From positions 1-51,039 of IMG/VR virus record IMGVR_UViG_3300020477_000003: DNA of 51,039 nucleotides. One strand, given 5' to 3'. Within the stretch, counting starts at the first letter, position 1; each line of letters starts with the position of its first letter. Below the pieces are notes generated by a model. The model saw nothing but the letters and a program-made list of their open reading frames with translations, was not told where the DNA came from and did no database searches. The position numbers and the translations under genes are program-made. This DNA is from a virus. Shown here piece after piece: positions 21,170 through 31,037 of the stretch.

Positions 21170-24100
21170 CTTTTTTCTCCGTTTAAAAGGGTTACCTCAA
21201 GAAAGGTTGTGTCGGCATCGATAAGCATGGCAGTATAAACATTGTATATGTTTCCAGCCCATCCAAGCTGAACCTTTTGTCCCTTGGTCATTTCTTTTTT
21301 TATTTCAATATGGCTGGATGCTACAAAATCGTAATTGCCTCCAGATTCATTTATCCTGTGTGGCGACCCAGGAGACCCGTAGGCTATGATTGTGTTAGGC
21401 GTGGGGTCTCCAGCTTTAAGAATTGCCGTCACAGCGTTTCCGCCTTTAAGGAGATCAATATCCGAGTCGCCGTTGAACCCTGGGGTGGAGTTGGTTGTGG
21501 TTGTAGTCATTGAGACGCAGGCATTTATCTTGTAGAGGCCATCTTCAGGCGCAGTGTAAACATGCGAGCCGCCAGGGGTGAAATTGTCACCTATATCAAC
21601 ATCTACCGAATTTAGGGCGGCAACAGTGTAAGTTTCAAATGTTTTAGACGCTGAGCTTATGGCGCTGTAAGATGTCGCCGGTGACGCTCTCGTAAACGGC
21701 TCACATTCCGTAAGCCGAATCATGTCCAGATACACGCTTGAAGATGCGGCCACTGATCCTGGTGTGATCTCTATACGCGCAAAGGCCACGCCCGACGATG
21801 GCGCGGTAACATAAAATTGTTTTTCTTCGACAAGATCAATCACGCTAAGGGCAGTGGCAGACAGCGACGCAGTGGAAACAGCGCTAGTGTCTTTTCTCGT
21901 AAGATAATAACTAATCGTCCCGCCAACAGTGTTTGCAATGTTTGTTGTGGCGGCGCGCAATTTGATAACGTAAGGCGTATCAGTACGTATGGCAAAAAAC
22001 TCAGAGGTTATCGCGCCTGCGGCATCAGTTATATCAATCAAAAAACTGCCTGTTTGACCGGCTACGGCACCGTCGCCAATGGCTTTGACGTAAACATTGC
22101 CCGCAGACCCCCATGTTCCACCGGTGGTGGTCCACCCTATGGGCTCTAAAAGGTCTCCGTTCAGCCCGCCTCCCCACTGCTCGAAGCCCTGATTGGGCAC
22201 CGCCGGATCTTGGCCGCCAAAAGCCCCCAGTGCCTCCAGGGGGCGAATTTGATTCATAATGGCTGTGAGGGTGGGGCGGGTGCCGTCGCGAGCACTAAAG
22301 GGGGCCTGTGGGCCGGTGTTGCCTGTGCGCTGCATACTGATGTGACGGTTTGAGCCCGATGATGGCGTCCCGCGAAGCCCGAATGACACGTCGACAAATC
22401 CGTTTTTTATTTCTACGTTAATTGTGGATACGGCGTAGTTCTGATCTGAGTCAAAAGATTGATCATCAGCCTCGATGGATAGCATATCATTAAGCTCTAC
22501 CTCGATCAGATCTTTAGCGTTAAGACTTGTGTGAGCCAGCGGCTCTTTAAGGTCGGCCAAAATACCGGAGGCCATTCTGTCGGCCTCGGCGGTGCTATCA
22601 ATAAGATCGACAGGGGACTCCTGTAGCTCCATATATCGACGACCGTATTTTTCTATCGATCCACCTGGGCTGTCGTCCTGCTGGACCATTTCATTTTGAA
22701 CCATCATCAGCGAAGATGGCGTCTTCACCGTGAATGGAACACGATAGGGAAGCGTTGTGCCAAACTTTGGGGCATAGTACGCAATCTTGATAACATTCCT
22801 AACGCCTGATATGTCGAGGCTTAGCTTTGATATGCCCACATAATCATCTGTCGATATAAAACTATCCGCCAGCACCTTGTCGCGGTCAGGCTCGTGCAGC
22901 GTTAGCCTGAATTGCTGTCCTGAGCCGGTAAAACCCTTGTCCCATTTGTATCGAACCATCCATGCAATTTGAGATGCCAATTTATTGATAGCAGACAGCA
23001 CCAAATCGCGAGCGATGGTGCCCTCAGACAAAAACCAATTTGCTGCCACAGGCTCATAAAGCGCCGGTATTGACGATCCAAACGTGCCTCTCCAATTCTG
23101 GTCAAGGATGTGCTGAATGGCCGCTCCAAGCGCCGTATTGTCAGCAATAAAGCGCTCCGTGCTTTCTGGGTTTTCCTGCTCGATGAACGCATCCGCCACC
23201 AGTCCGCCGCTATCCCGAAAACTTATAGATATAGTGTCTTTTCCGAAATCAACCACATCGGTATAGCCCACCACTAAATCATACCAGTCCGAGTCTGTGC
23301 CTGAGAAGCTCGGCACTGCATCAGGCTCTACCCCATGCGGCATCCTGGACATTTGCAGCTTTATCATCCTCCCTATGTTTAAAAAAGTAGTGGGGTCGAC
23401 ATCAGTAGGAGCAGTGTATGATGTGTCAGCTTGCGTTGGATACGTTCTGTCTGCCAGGGTGCTTCCAGCGCTGGCGCGATTCAGATAACTCTCCGACATC
23501 AAGGGAGAAAGATTAACACGTCCATGCTGGCGAAAAACCTTGACTGTTGCGGTTGTCACTCGCTTGTCAACGCTGTCGTCTATGCGAACACCTTCCAGCA
23601 TATCCACCGTGCTGCCGTCAGGCGACGGCACCCTGCTTAAGTCTTGCATGACTCCAAAATTATCCTCAACGAGTGCTCGTATATAGACCCTGTTGCCCGT
23701 GGCCCATCCCAGTCCGCGCCGGTAGTCTTCTTGGATGTCGGCGTCTGTCAGAGCCTCGGAGCACGCCGTGGCAGGGCCAACACGGCCTGTAAAATAATTG
23801 CTAGTTGAGCCATGCACGTTCCCATAGGTCCACCGAGCGCTAGAGCCGCCCGTGGGGTATTCATAGCCTGACCCGCTGTTATCAAAAACCTCTAAAACGC
23901 CGTCCGAGTCACGGGTCTGGCAGCCGTTGATGTAAAATTTCATACGGCACTTGCCAGCGTTATCAGGATCATCCTCCCGCACCATGGCGATGTGACACCA
24001 CTGATCGACGGGTGGGGCCTGATCTGATTGGACTTCTTGGTTTGACCCGCTGCTGTATTCCCAAAACGAACGCAATGTCGCAGGCGTTCCGCTTGATGAT

Positions 24101-24474
24101 GCCACCTTGATGGAAAGCATAACATTGGTGCCAGAGGACTCGCTAGTGGCGGAGTATGTGAAAGCATAAGCAGAATTCTTTACCTGAACACTGTCGATAT
24201 AAACCCAGGCCTGCCAAGTACATTCACCAGTTAAAGATGCGTGATCCCCTGATGCTGCCGAGTCATAGGCGTAATTGGTGCCATCAAAAACACGAGCACC
24301 GGAAACTGGGCAATCGGCAAGCGGGATTGGCGACGAGCTAAGACCGAGCGCTTTCGTGCTTAAAAGATCTTTGACGCTGGCAGTAGCATCCCAGTCTTTA
24401 TCGGGCGAAAAAGACCTAATGGTAGTGGCGCGAAGCTTCGGAGGCACGCCGCGAGCGTGAGTAAATATTCTCAT
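21166..24474 (-). CDS. Large tail-tip/receptor-binding protein with LamG-like and C1q-like domains
   Basis: An 1102-residue protein. Residues about 60-250 read as a LamG/concanavalin-like domain (FDGTNYAYDS, TWQAWVYIDSV, DQWCHIAMVRE, MKFYINGC, GRVGPATACSEALTDADI). The centre (about 260-720) resembles tail-hub/attachment proteins: DDSVDKRVTTATVKVFRQ, KLQMSRMP, and IDSTAEADRMASGILADLKE. A jelly-roll module follows near 775 (NQGFEQWGGGLNGDLLEPIG). The C-terminal 170 residues (VYTAPEDGLYKINACVSM) resemble C1q/TNF-like trimer heads. Carbohydrate and receptor binding at the tail tip is the likely role. GGAGGAGG precedes ATG 24474. Confidence 0.75.
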   Translation of the reverse strand: MRIFTHARGVPPKLRATTIRSFSPDKDWDATASVKDLLSTKALGLSSSPIPLADCPVSGARVFDGTNYAYDSAASGDHASLTGECTWQAWVYIDSVQVKNSAYAFTYSATSESSGTNVMLSIKVASSSGTPATLRSFWEYSSGSNQEVQSDQAPPVDQWCHIAMVREDDPDNAGKCRMKFYINGCQTRDSDGVLEVFDNSGSGYEYPTGGSSARWTYGNVHGSTSNYFTGRVGPATACSEALTDADIQEDYRRGLGWATGNRVYIRALVEDNFGVMQDLSRVPSPDGSTVDMLEGVRIDDSVDKRVTTATVKVFRQHGRVNLSPLMSESYLNRASAGSTLADRTYPTQADTSYTAPTDVDPTTFLNIGRMIKLQMSRMPHGVEPDAVPSFSGTDSDWYDLVVGYTDVVDFGKDTISISFRDSGGLVADAFIEQENPESTERFIADNTALGAAIQHILDQNWRGTFGSSIPALYEPVAANWFLSEGTIARDLVLSAINKLASQIAWMVRYKWDKGFTGSGQQFRLTLHEPDRDKVLADSFISTDDYVGISKLSLDISGVRNVIKIAYYAPKFGTTLPYRVPFTVKTPSSLMMVQNEMVQQDDSPGGSIEKYGRRYMELQESPVDLIDSTAEADRMASGILADLKEPLAHTSLNAKDLIEVELNDMLSIEADDQSFDSDQNYAVSTINVEIKNGFVDVSFGLRGTPSSGSNRHISMQRTGNTGPQAPFSARDGTRPTLTAIMNQIRPLEALGAFGGQDPAVPNQGFEQWGGGLNGDLLEPIGWTTTGGTWGSAGNVYVKAIGDGAVAGQTGSFLIDITDAAGAITSEFFAIRTDTPYVIKLRAATTNIANTVGGTISYYLTRKDTSAVSTASLSATALSVIDLVEEKQFYVTAPSSGVAFARIEITPGSVAASSSVYLDMIRLTECEPFTRASPATSYSAISSASKTFETYTVAALNSVDVDIGDNFTPGGSHVYTAPEDGLYKINACVSMTTTTTNSTPGFNGDSDIDLLKGGNAVTAILKAGDPTPNTIIAYGSPGSPHRINESGGNYDFVASSHIEIKKEMTKGQKVQLGWAGNIYNVYTAMLIDADTTFLEVTLLNGEKR

Positions 24475-25304
24475 ACCTCCTCCAGTGTGAACTCAAGCAC
24501 TACCAGATTGCTTTGAAAGGAACCATCAAGCGCAGCTTGGATATAGTCGGCAGCGGTCACCGTTCCAAAGACCTCGATCTGCTCTTCGGGTATACAGTCG
24601 CCCGAAAGATAAAGGTTTGGCAGGGGGCCGAACGGGTTTATGTGCGTTGCCGCCGAGCGCACGTCCTTCCACGACGCCAGCATGCTTGCGGTGGGGTGAT
24701 AGGGGAGAAATTGCATATCATCCATGCTGCTGTCTGTGGCGCACACAAATTCGCCCGATGCGTTCACATAGAGCTTTGAGTCAAAGTCGGCAGTCGAGCC
24801 CTGGAGTCCGCTGTATCCGGTTCCCCATCTGTAAAATTTTTGTGTTGTTGTGCCGTTGCCGGTGGCCGCCCATCCTTGCCACTCTGGAACTGCGGAGTCA
24901 TAGTAAAAAAGAGAAACACACCAGTCACCTAGGAATATGGACGGAATTGCCCATTGCATCCCCATAGTCAGACCGTTGCCTTCGAGGTATGGGCCGTTGT
25001 CTTCACCGCCGGTCGGATGCCAAACAGATGCGTAGTCGCGATTCGGCCCAAGCCCACGCGACGAATACAGTCCATCGTTAAAACTGAAAGAATGCCCGCG
25101 CCCCAGAATAAGCCCTTCGGTGGCCATGGCGTCCTCATACGTCATGGGCGTTGTTGATGCTGTTATGGTGCGCTTGCTGTATTTTTCGTCAGAGGTATAA
25201 GTGCCACCATAAGAGCGGCTCGTTCGCCCCACCATTGATTTTTGTATTTGAGCATCCTCCACAAAAACCGGCATTGTGTAATTGTTCAGCTTCAAAAATG
25301 CCAC
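24471..25304 (-). CDS. Tail protein, paralogue of the next gene upstream
   Basis: A 277-residue protein starting at GTG 25304 (MAFLKLNNYTMPVFVEDAQI). Its first 80 residues mirror the neighbouring protein: MAFL, a PV..EDA motif, VGRTSRSYGG, KRTITASTTPM, then LILGRGHSF. This is the layout of an N-terminal distal-tail-type domain with a variable C-terminal part. It lies between tape measure and tail tip, where distal tail and hub proteins are expected. It is coupled to both neighbours (1-base and 4-base overlaps). Confidence 0.65.
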   Translation of the reverse strand: MAFLKLNNYTMPVFVEDAQIQKSMVGRTSRSYGGTYTSDEKYSKRTITASTTPMTYEDAMATEGLILGRGHSFSFNDGLYSSRGLGPNRDYASVWHPTGGEDNGPYLEGNGLTMGMQWAIPSIFLGDWCVSLFYYDSAVPEWQGWAATGNGTTTQKFYRWGTGYSGLQGSTADFDSKLYVNASGEFVCATDSSMDDMQFLPYHPTASMLASWKDVRSAATHINPFGPLPNLYLSGDCIPEEQIEVFGTVTAADYIQAALDGSFQSNLVVLEFTLEEV

Positions 25305-26125
25305 TATTTTTCCTGCAAAGTGAAAGAAAGTTTGTTGTTTGCGCCAAATGCGCCTGAAAAACTTGATGGCACAAAATCTGATTTGCCAGACGTTCCCGCG
25401 CAGGTCACGGTTTCGCCGTCAACCATATCGCCCGAAATCGCAATGTACGGCAGTGCGCTGAAGCGCTTGGTGCGGGTTGTGATGGTTTCCATTTGCGATG
25501 CGGTAAGCTTAAAGGGCAGATAAACAATTTCGTGGATTTGCTTTTCTTCGGTGGTGCCGAATAATGGCTGAGCAAGGATGCCAGATACGTAGACCTGAAT
25601 GTTGTAAAAGGGGGTGGTCAGAGAGGTCGAGGACCCGTCTCTGTAGACCAGATCCGCGCCGGATATCGATTCGCCTGTGGCAGTGATAGCAAAAATGCTG
25701 TGCCCAGAAGGTGACGCACTCGAAACCCAGCAAATAGTGTAACCAGTAGATGAATTATACCCAACATCTTCGGCAGACCATAAAACCCAGCCTGCTGTAG
25801 TCATGTAATAGTCACCACCATCAAACTTGTCGGCGGTTGCGGTAAAAGTGGCGGTTCCCTTGCTCGCCCCAACGCCATCCGCCGTGGAGCAATTCTCCTG
25901 CAATGGTATGACGTGGCCCTCCCCATTTAGCAGGCCTTGGTAAGCCAGGAAACTGGAGCGATCCACCACTGGCGTGGCCAGTTTGAACGCTCTTTTACTG
26001 GTTAAGAATGAGCCATCACCAAGACCCGTAATGCTGCGCCTAGCCCGACCCACGAGGTCCACATCAAATCCCGCCGATGCGTCCTCGACGGGAATAGGGA
26101 TGCCGTTGACGGTCAGAAACGCCAC
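25304..26125 (-). CDS. Distal-tail-type protein, first of two paralogues
   Basis: A 273-residue protein starting at GTG 26125 (MAFLTVNGIPIPVEDASAGF), with GGAGG 6 bases upstream. It shares N-terminal and C-terminal frameworks with the following gene (VGRARRSITG, LNGEGHVIPL, LPYIAISGDMV, LSFTLQEK). The middle resembles a beta-sandwich (GWVLWSAEDVGYNSSTGYTI). Position directly after the tape measure fits a distal tail protein. Confidence 0.65.
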   Translation of the reverse strand: MAFLTVNGIPIPVEDASAGFDVDLVGRARRSITGLGDGSFLTSKRAFKLATPVVDRSSFLAYQGLLNGEGHVIPLQENCSTADGVGASKGTATFTATADKFDGGDYYMTTAGWVLWSAEDVGYNSSTGYTICWVSSASPSGHSIFAITATGESISGADLVYRDGSSTSLTTPFYNIQVYVSGILAQPLFGTTEEKQIHEIVYLPFKLTASQMETITTRTKRFSALPYIAISGDMVDGETVTCAGTSGKSDFVPSSFSGAFGANNKLSFTLQEK

Positions 26126-29100
26126 TAAAAGCCTCCTGTGGGTGGAAGGCCGCCAGTCTCATTCGCCTCGTTCAACTGGTCTAGCAAATCCTCGCCGTCC
26201 TCAACGAAAATATTTTCAATATTGATGGTCATGCTGCCGTCAAGACGTGAGCCGGTGAAGGGGTTTGACTGCTCGGGATTCATTGCCTCGTATCGGTATT
26301 TTTCAACCTTAAAGCCCTTTGGCACATTGAGGGCTTTTGATGCTTCTGCTTGGTTTTTTGCCGCCTCCGTTGCCTTTTGCCGCTGATTGGTTTCCTCTGC
26401 CATGGCCTTAGCAGACTCCTCTACGTCTCGACCGAATGCACCAAAATCGGTTGTTGCGCTTTGCTCCAGTGCCGCAGCCGAAGCAATAAGAGCAGCCCCT
26501 ACGTCTTTTAGCCACTGCCAGTCAAACAATGTCTCGCCTAGCCACACGATGGCGTGACCAATTGCGTCCACAAAGCTTATGACTGCCTTTGCTGCATCAT
26601 CGAGAGGCTCTGCTATGAATTCTGCGGCAATGTTCATAACGTATGCAAGCTTTTCAAGGCCAAGCATAATAAGCGCAATTATGGGATCAAGTTGCCAAAA
26701 GACATGTATAAGGGTGGTGATTGCGGCGACGAGCGGCATGAAAATGTCTATAATTTGAATAACAATATCCAAAAACGGATTTATAACCTGAAGCGCTAGC
26801 CCAATCATCCCTCCCACGATTGCGATGAGGGGAAGAATGACGGCAAAAACATCGAAAACTAATTTAAAAACATGCCCAAGCGTACCTGCAATGCCTTCAA
26901 GAACAGGGGTAAGCATGTTGACGACGGCAGCAAGAAGACCTCCCAAGTTCGACGCAAGAAAAAACACTATTTCGGCAAGGGGCTGGAACGCATCCATGGC
27001 AACCTTTAATTGGTCCATAAACTCCCAATTGATAAGTTCGCCCATATTCAATTCGACAAACTCGCCGTCCGCGTTAAGGACATCGGTCTGAACCGTCATA
27101 TTGGAGATCATCATGTCGGAAAATGCACCAATCGCCGAGCCTATTTTTTGCCCCATTTCGGGAGGGGCACCGGCAGCCACGGCAACGCCCGCTCCTACGC
27201 CGCCCCCAATGGTGGACATGACTGAGCCGAAGTCGCCAGACACGGCACCAGCGAAAGCATCGACCATCGAAGCCGCTGCCGTAACGGCGGCAGCGCCGAG
27301 CATGACAAGATCATCGCGAACACCATCGAATACTTTATCGATGTTTTTGCCTGTTTTTTGCAGCAACTTGCCGAACTTAGAGGCATCCATGCCGGCAAGT
27401 CCGAATTTTTCAACTTGGAGCCCAGCAGTTTGCAGCCGGCTCCCAAAACCGTCCACTTCGTCAAGGCCTTTTTCAAGATTTTTAAAAACCTTCTTCGCCA
27501 CATCGACGCCGCCGAGCATTGGCCCCATGCCTTTTGCCGCAGTCGTTCTCTGCTCTGTTATCTCGCTCAGTCTTGCTTTTTTGGCCGGCCCCATCTCCAT
27601 AATTTCGCCAGCCGAAACATCTCGACCAACAGCACTTGCGGCTTGTGCCAACGCAATGGCTCTTGCGGCCTCCTTTAAATACTCGGCCTGCACCCTGGCG
27701 TCTTGCTTCATCTTTTCCTGTTCGGCGGCGGCGGCCTCCATGTCTCTGAGTATGACACCGGTTTCTGGGTCCACCCAAAACGCCTTGGATTTAAGATCGG
27801 CCATTCTTTTTTCTATTTTTTTGAGCTGTGCCTCGGCATCTTTTACTCCAAGACTTTTGAGAAGTCCGGCTTGCTCGCCCGTTGGGGCTTCCTTGATGAC
27901 TTCGTATAGACTGTTAATTATTTCTTGAAGATTTTTTGCTTGGCCAATAGCCTCTTTCATTGCGTCCGTAAAAAACTTTAAAGCCGGATCTTCTTCTTCT
28001 TTTTCAGGTTTCCCCTTCTTTGTGGTTTTCGGTGCCGCCTCTTTTACTTTTGGGGCAAGATCAACAATGTCCTTAAGGGCGTCTCTTTGACCTTCTATAT
28101 ATCCCTTTAGAAGCCTTGCAGCGGCACCGGTTCTTGATATTGCATTCTCAACATTAAGAATCTTCATTTTTTGGAGGTCAATTTCCTTGTTGACTGCCTC
28201 CGTCATAGCTTTTTTTTGTGCCTCGCTTCTAATTACCGTGGGGTCGTAAATGTCCCGTCTTGCTTGTTTTAGGCTTTCTAGTATTCCTAGCTCGGTATTT
28301 CTTTCCTTGTTCAAGTCACTGGTTTTTTTAGCTAGATCTTCTTCAATTTTTAAGTATTTTGCGAAATCCCGATTAGCATTTTTAATTTCCTTTCCTGCCT
28401 GCGACAAAGAACTGTTTTGATCGTCTATCTCCCTTTTTAGTCTTGATACCGCTGTTCCGAGTTTCGGGAGTTGTGAAATTTGTTTTTTAACGGCTGCAAT
28501 TTCGTCTTTCGCATCATCTGCATTAAAATCTTGAAATGCTTCATTGAGAGCCCTCTGCGCACTTCCAGCATTCCTCAAGAAGAATTCTAAGTCTGAAATT
28601 TCACCAGAAAGCTCTCTGGCTTCTTTTTTTGCATCCTTGGTTTTTGCGCCAAACCAGCCCATTTTTGCGGCGACCAAACCTAGGACACCCATGAGGCCAG
28701 TAAGCGCCATCTGGAATGGAATCACCCATTTTGCCATATTCAAAAGGAGGGCTTTTGTGGATCCTGCTGCTGCCGCTGCTGCTTTTGCGAAGCCAGAGGC
28801 ATGAAAAGAGCCGATCATCATGGCATCACTGAGGTCGCCCATGAAAAACATCGCAAACTGGCGGCCTCCCATGAGCCCTTTCTGAAAGGCTTCAGTGATG
28901 TTCGTGAAACTCATTACCGTGGCACGAGCCGCACCAGCGCCGCCGGTCGACATTGCAGCAAAAACGGTTGACATCTTGCTTGCGCCCTTGTCGACCTGGC
29001 TCGTAAGGTTGCTCATTTTTGAGGCCGCAGTATCCGATACGTTAATGAAGGCCTTCATGCCGGTGCTGGCCGCTAGGCCCTTGTTTAATTCCCGAAACGC

Positions 29101-29760
29101 CGCCGTTCCACTTGTTAGTCCAGCGCCGAGTCTTTTTAGTGAGGCCTCGTATTTCTCAAGAGATTTTTTTGCGTCCGCCGCCGTGATTTGATTGCTCTTG
29201 AGTTGGTCCGACAAGCTTGAGATGTTTTTTCGCACCTCCGCCATCGCTTTAGTATTATCTTTGCCGCCGCGCCGACGGCCTTCAGGGCGTGTCTTCTCCT
29301 CCATGGCTAGCTGGGTTTTCTTTGCCGCCATGGCGGCCTTTTTCTCGGCGCTTTCCACTTTGGCGATTTGAGAGGCGGCCATGCCAGCTACATTGTTAAA
29401 TTTCTCGTAAGCCACAGAGTTTGCATCGACTGCGGCCTTTAGAGTGTTTGCGGACTGAACAACGCCCTGCATGCTTTTTTTGTACGCCTCTTGGGACTGG
29501 GCACCTTGCTTGAAATTATGTCTAAGATTTTTGTACTCTAAAACAAGATTAGACAGTGCTTCTTTTTGTTTTTTTGCCGCCGAGGCAGCTTTTTTTGAGG
29601 ACTGGGCCGAGGCATCCCCACCACCGCCAGACGATGCGGCCTGGTCGATGGTTTTCTGCATTTTGCCAATGGCGCTTTGAGCCTTTTTTATGGACTCTTG
29701 AAACTTAGAAATATCCAGCGTCAAAGACGCGGTTATTTGACCTGCTGCGTCACCAGCCAT
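26125..29760 (-). CDS. Tape measure protein
   Basis: A 1211-residue protein. It has an N-terminal helical, Ala/Lys-rich region to about 250 (ITASLTLDISKFQESIKKAQ), a charged coiled-coil centre, and long hydrophobic segments near 850-880 and 920-1080 (GGMIGLALQVINPFLDIVIQ). Length, composition and position after the G/GT chaperones identify it. At the usual 1.5 angstrom per residue it predicts a tail of roughly 180 nm, so a siphovirus with a long non-contractile tail. There is no embedded peptidase or lysozyme domain that I can see. AGGAGACG precedes ATG 29760. Confidence 0.92.
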   Translation of the reverse strand: MAGDAAGQITASLTLDISKFQESIKKAQSAIGKMQKTIDQAASSGGGGDASAQSSKKAASAAKKQKEALSNLVLEYKNLRHNFKQGAQSQEAYKKSMQGVVQSANTLKAAVDANSVAYEKFNNVAGMAASQIAKVESAEKKAAMAAKKTQLAMEEKTRPEGRRRGGKDNTKAMAEVRKNISSLSDQLKSNQITAADAKKSLEKYEASLKRLGAGLTSGTAAFRELNKGLAASTGMKAFINVSDTAASKMSNLTSQVDKGASKMSTVFAAMSTGGAGAARATVMSFTNITEAFQKGLMGGRQFAMFFMGDLSDAMMIGSFHASGFAKAAAAAAGSTKALLLNMAKWVIPFQMALTGLMGVLGLVAAKMGWFGAKTKDAKKEARELSGEISDLEFFLRNAGSAQRALNEAFQDFNADDAKDEIAAVKKQISQLPKLGTAVSRLKREIDDQNSSLSQAGKEIKNANRDFAKYLKIEEDLAKKTSDLNKERNTELGILESLKQARRDIYDPTVIRSEAQKKAMTEAVNKEIDLQKMKILNVENAISRTGAAARLLKGYIEGQRDALKDIVDLAPKVKEAAPKTTKKGKPEKEEEDPALKFFTDAMKEAIGQAKNLQEIINSLYEVIKEAPTGEQAGLLKSLGVKDAEAQLKKIEKRMADLKSKAFWVDPETGVILRDMEAAAAEQEKMKQDARVQAEYLKEAARAIALAQAASAVGRDVSAGEIMEMGPAKKARLSEITEQRTTAAKGMGPMLGGVDVAKKVFKNLEKGLDEVDGFGSRLQTAGLQVEKFGLAGMDASKFGKLLQKTGKNIDKVFDGVRDDLVMLGAAAVTAAASMVDAFAGAVSGDFGSVMSTIGGGVGAGVAVAAGAPPEMGQKIGSAIGAFSDMMISNMTVQTDVLNADGEFVELNMGELINWEFMDQLKVAMDAFQPLAEIVFFLASNLGGLLAAVVNMLTPVLEGIAGTLGHVFKLVFDVFAVILPLIAIVGGMIGLALQVINPFLDIVIQIIDIFMPLVAAITTLIHVFWQLDPIIALIMLGLEKLAYVMNIAAEFIAEPLDDAAKAVISFVDAIGHAIVWLGETLFDWQWLKDVGAALIASAAALEQSATTDFGAFGRDVEESAKAMAEETNQRQKATEAAKNQAEASKALNVPKGFKVEKYRYEAMNPEQSNPFTGSRLDGSMTINIENIFVEDGEDLLDQLNEANETGGLPPTGGF

Positions 29761-30331
29761 TAGCGTCTCCTAAACGAACGAGGAGATCTGCTTTTGCTTT
29801 TTGCTCTTGATTTTTCCATGGCCTTCTTCTCCGCCTCGTTCTTTATCTTGAAGTATTCGTGCCACTCCAAAAATTCTGAAACGGACAGACGCTCGGCCAA
29901 GTCATTGACGGTGGTGCCCAATGTTTCTGCTAAGAAGAACAAAAACTGGCGTTCGCCGTCTTTCTTTAGTTTTTTGCGTCTTGCTCCGCTTCGGTATTCA
30001 TTAACCGAACGGCCTCTGCCGCAAGCTCATCAACCCACCCACCGGATGGCATATTCATCAAAGTTGCCTCATCAGCCTTCTCGAAAATGTGTTCTTCCGT
30101 ATTAGGGACGTAGCAGCATTGCATAATGGCAGCGATTTGGAGCTTTGAGAAGTCCTTAATTTCGCCGGTGGTGCCACCGCCTGCGGCAGTCAAAATCTTG
30201 CTGCGCTGGCCTACGGTGGGCTGACGAATCTCTACGTCTTGGCCGTTGACTGGCATCAAGGTTGAGGCTCGCTCGGCCCCAGTGCCCAAGGTTGCTGTAC
30301 GGATTAAATCACGGATGTTGTTTTTCGGCAT
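29760..30331 (-). CDS. Tail assembly chaperone GT, made by -1 frameshift
   Basis: Reading from ATG 30331 with a -1 slip at the heptamer A AAA AAC (29969-29975) joins the G frame to the downstream frame ending at 29760. This gives a product of about 190 residues. After the slip it reads KKLKKDGERQFLFFLAETLG and continues ELSV-type sequence (LAERLSVSEFLEWHEYF), typical of the T domain of siphovirus chaperones. GT should bind the tape measure while G coats it. The last codon overlaps the tape-measure ATG. Confidence 0.85.
29966..30331 (-). CDS. Tail assembly chaperone G (unshifted product)
   Basis: A 121-residue protein (MPKNNIRDLIRTATLGTGAE) with VEIRQPTVGQRSKILTAAGG, the pattern of phage tail chaperones, ending EAEQDAKN. 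The stop TAA follows the slippery heptamer immediately, so ribosomes that do not slip end here. AGGGGAC precedes ATG 30331. Confidence 0.85.
   Translation of the reverse strand: MPKNNIRDLIRTATLGTGAERASTLMPVNGQDVEIRQPTVGQRSKILTAAGGGTTGEIKDFSKLQIAAIMQCCYVPNTEEHIFEKADEATLMNMPSGGWVDELAAEAVRLMNTEAEQDAKN
29969..29975 (-). promoter_or_regulatory. Programmed -1 ribosomal frameshift site
   Basis: On the minus strand the bases are A AAA AAC, in the correct zero-frame register (GCA AAA AAC) and followed directly by TAA. This is one of the most efficient bacterial -1 slippery heptamers. The overlapping downstream frame is open from before this site to the tape-measure start. Confidence 0.88.
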
Positions 30332-30344
30332 GTTGTCCCCTGTA

Positions 30345-31025
30345 TTATTCTTCGTTAGTGTCGCCTAGCTTGTAGGCTGCGCCACCGAGCACGACTGTTT
30401 GCCCTGCTGACTGCGGTGCGCCCTGGAATGATATACTGGTTTCAACAAGTCCGTCAACTGCGCCGGTATTCTCGTAACTCTCAATTACAATCCAAGCCCG
30501 AAGAGCTTCGGTGGTGTCAGGAAAATCAATCTCTAAAACTTTTGGCGTGCCGTCCGACATTAAATCGTAAAGTTTAATTTCGTTGCCGCCAGTGTCATAG
30601 TCCTGGTTGGGGGTCTCCAAAAGCGTAAGGGAGCCGCTTAGGTCAACCAAGCCGCTGATCTTGTTTCTAAAGGTCTCGCCATCCATTGTTGAGGAGTCAA
30701 GAATATCGGAGGACATACTGATGGAAAAATCCGTAACAGTACCAACCTCAAAACGTGGCAAGTAATCAGCATCCACAGTCACAGCGCCGGAGGGGGAGCT
30801 TGAGAAGTCAACAGTGCCGAAAAGGTAATCAACCGTATCCAGCGCGGCGGGAGTTCCGCCATCTTTGCCGACAACAGTGGTTGCCGGACTGAGAATCTGC
30901 TTGGTGGCATCGGTGACCTGAAAGCGCGATCCGGTAGATCCCACCTCATCGGCAGACTCACCGGTAAGTGTTGTAGACGTACCCGTCATGTAAAGACGGC
31001 ATAAATGTGCAGCAATAGCGGCCAT
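30345..31025 (-). CDS. Major tail tube protein, larger paralogue
   Basis: A 226-residue protein. SSDILDSSTMDGETFRNKIS, LVDLSGSLTL and GAVDGLVETSISFQGAP fit the tail-tube fold (ring-forming beta sandwich). The N-terminal 90 residues are extra compared with the adjacent paralogue. AGGAGGT precedes ATG 31025. It lies directly upstream of the chaperones, the standard place for the tube protein. Which of the two paralogues forms the bulk of the tube cannot be told. Confidence 0.78.
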   Translation of the reverse strand: MAAIAAHLCRLYMTGTSTTLTGESADEVGSTGSRFQVTDATKQILSPATTVVGKDGGTPAALDTVDYLFGTVDFSSSPSGAVTVDADYLPRFEVGTVTDFSISMSSDILDSSTMDGETFRNKISGLVDLSGSLTLLETPNQDYDTGGNEIKLYDLMSDGTPKVLEIDFPDTTEALRAWIVIESYENTGAVDGLVETSISFQGAPQSAGQTVVLGGAAYKLGDTNEE

Positions 31026-31037
31026 GCTGACCTCCTA

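Noticed and set aside
27101-27928. 275-codon plus-strand frame opposite the tape measure gene
   Set aside because: Pro/Ala/Ser-rich shadow of an Ala/Lys-rich helical protein; no ribosome site and isolated from any plus-strand unit.
29760-29942. Separate 60-codon gene before the tape measure
   Set aside because: Better explained as the T part of the G/GT chaperone reached by -1 frameshift at A AAA AAC.
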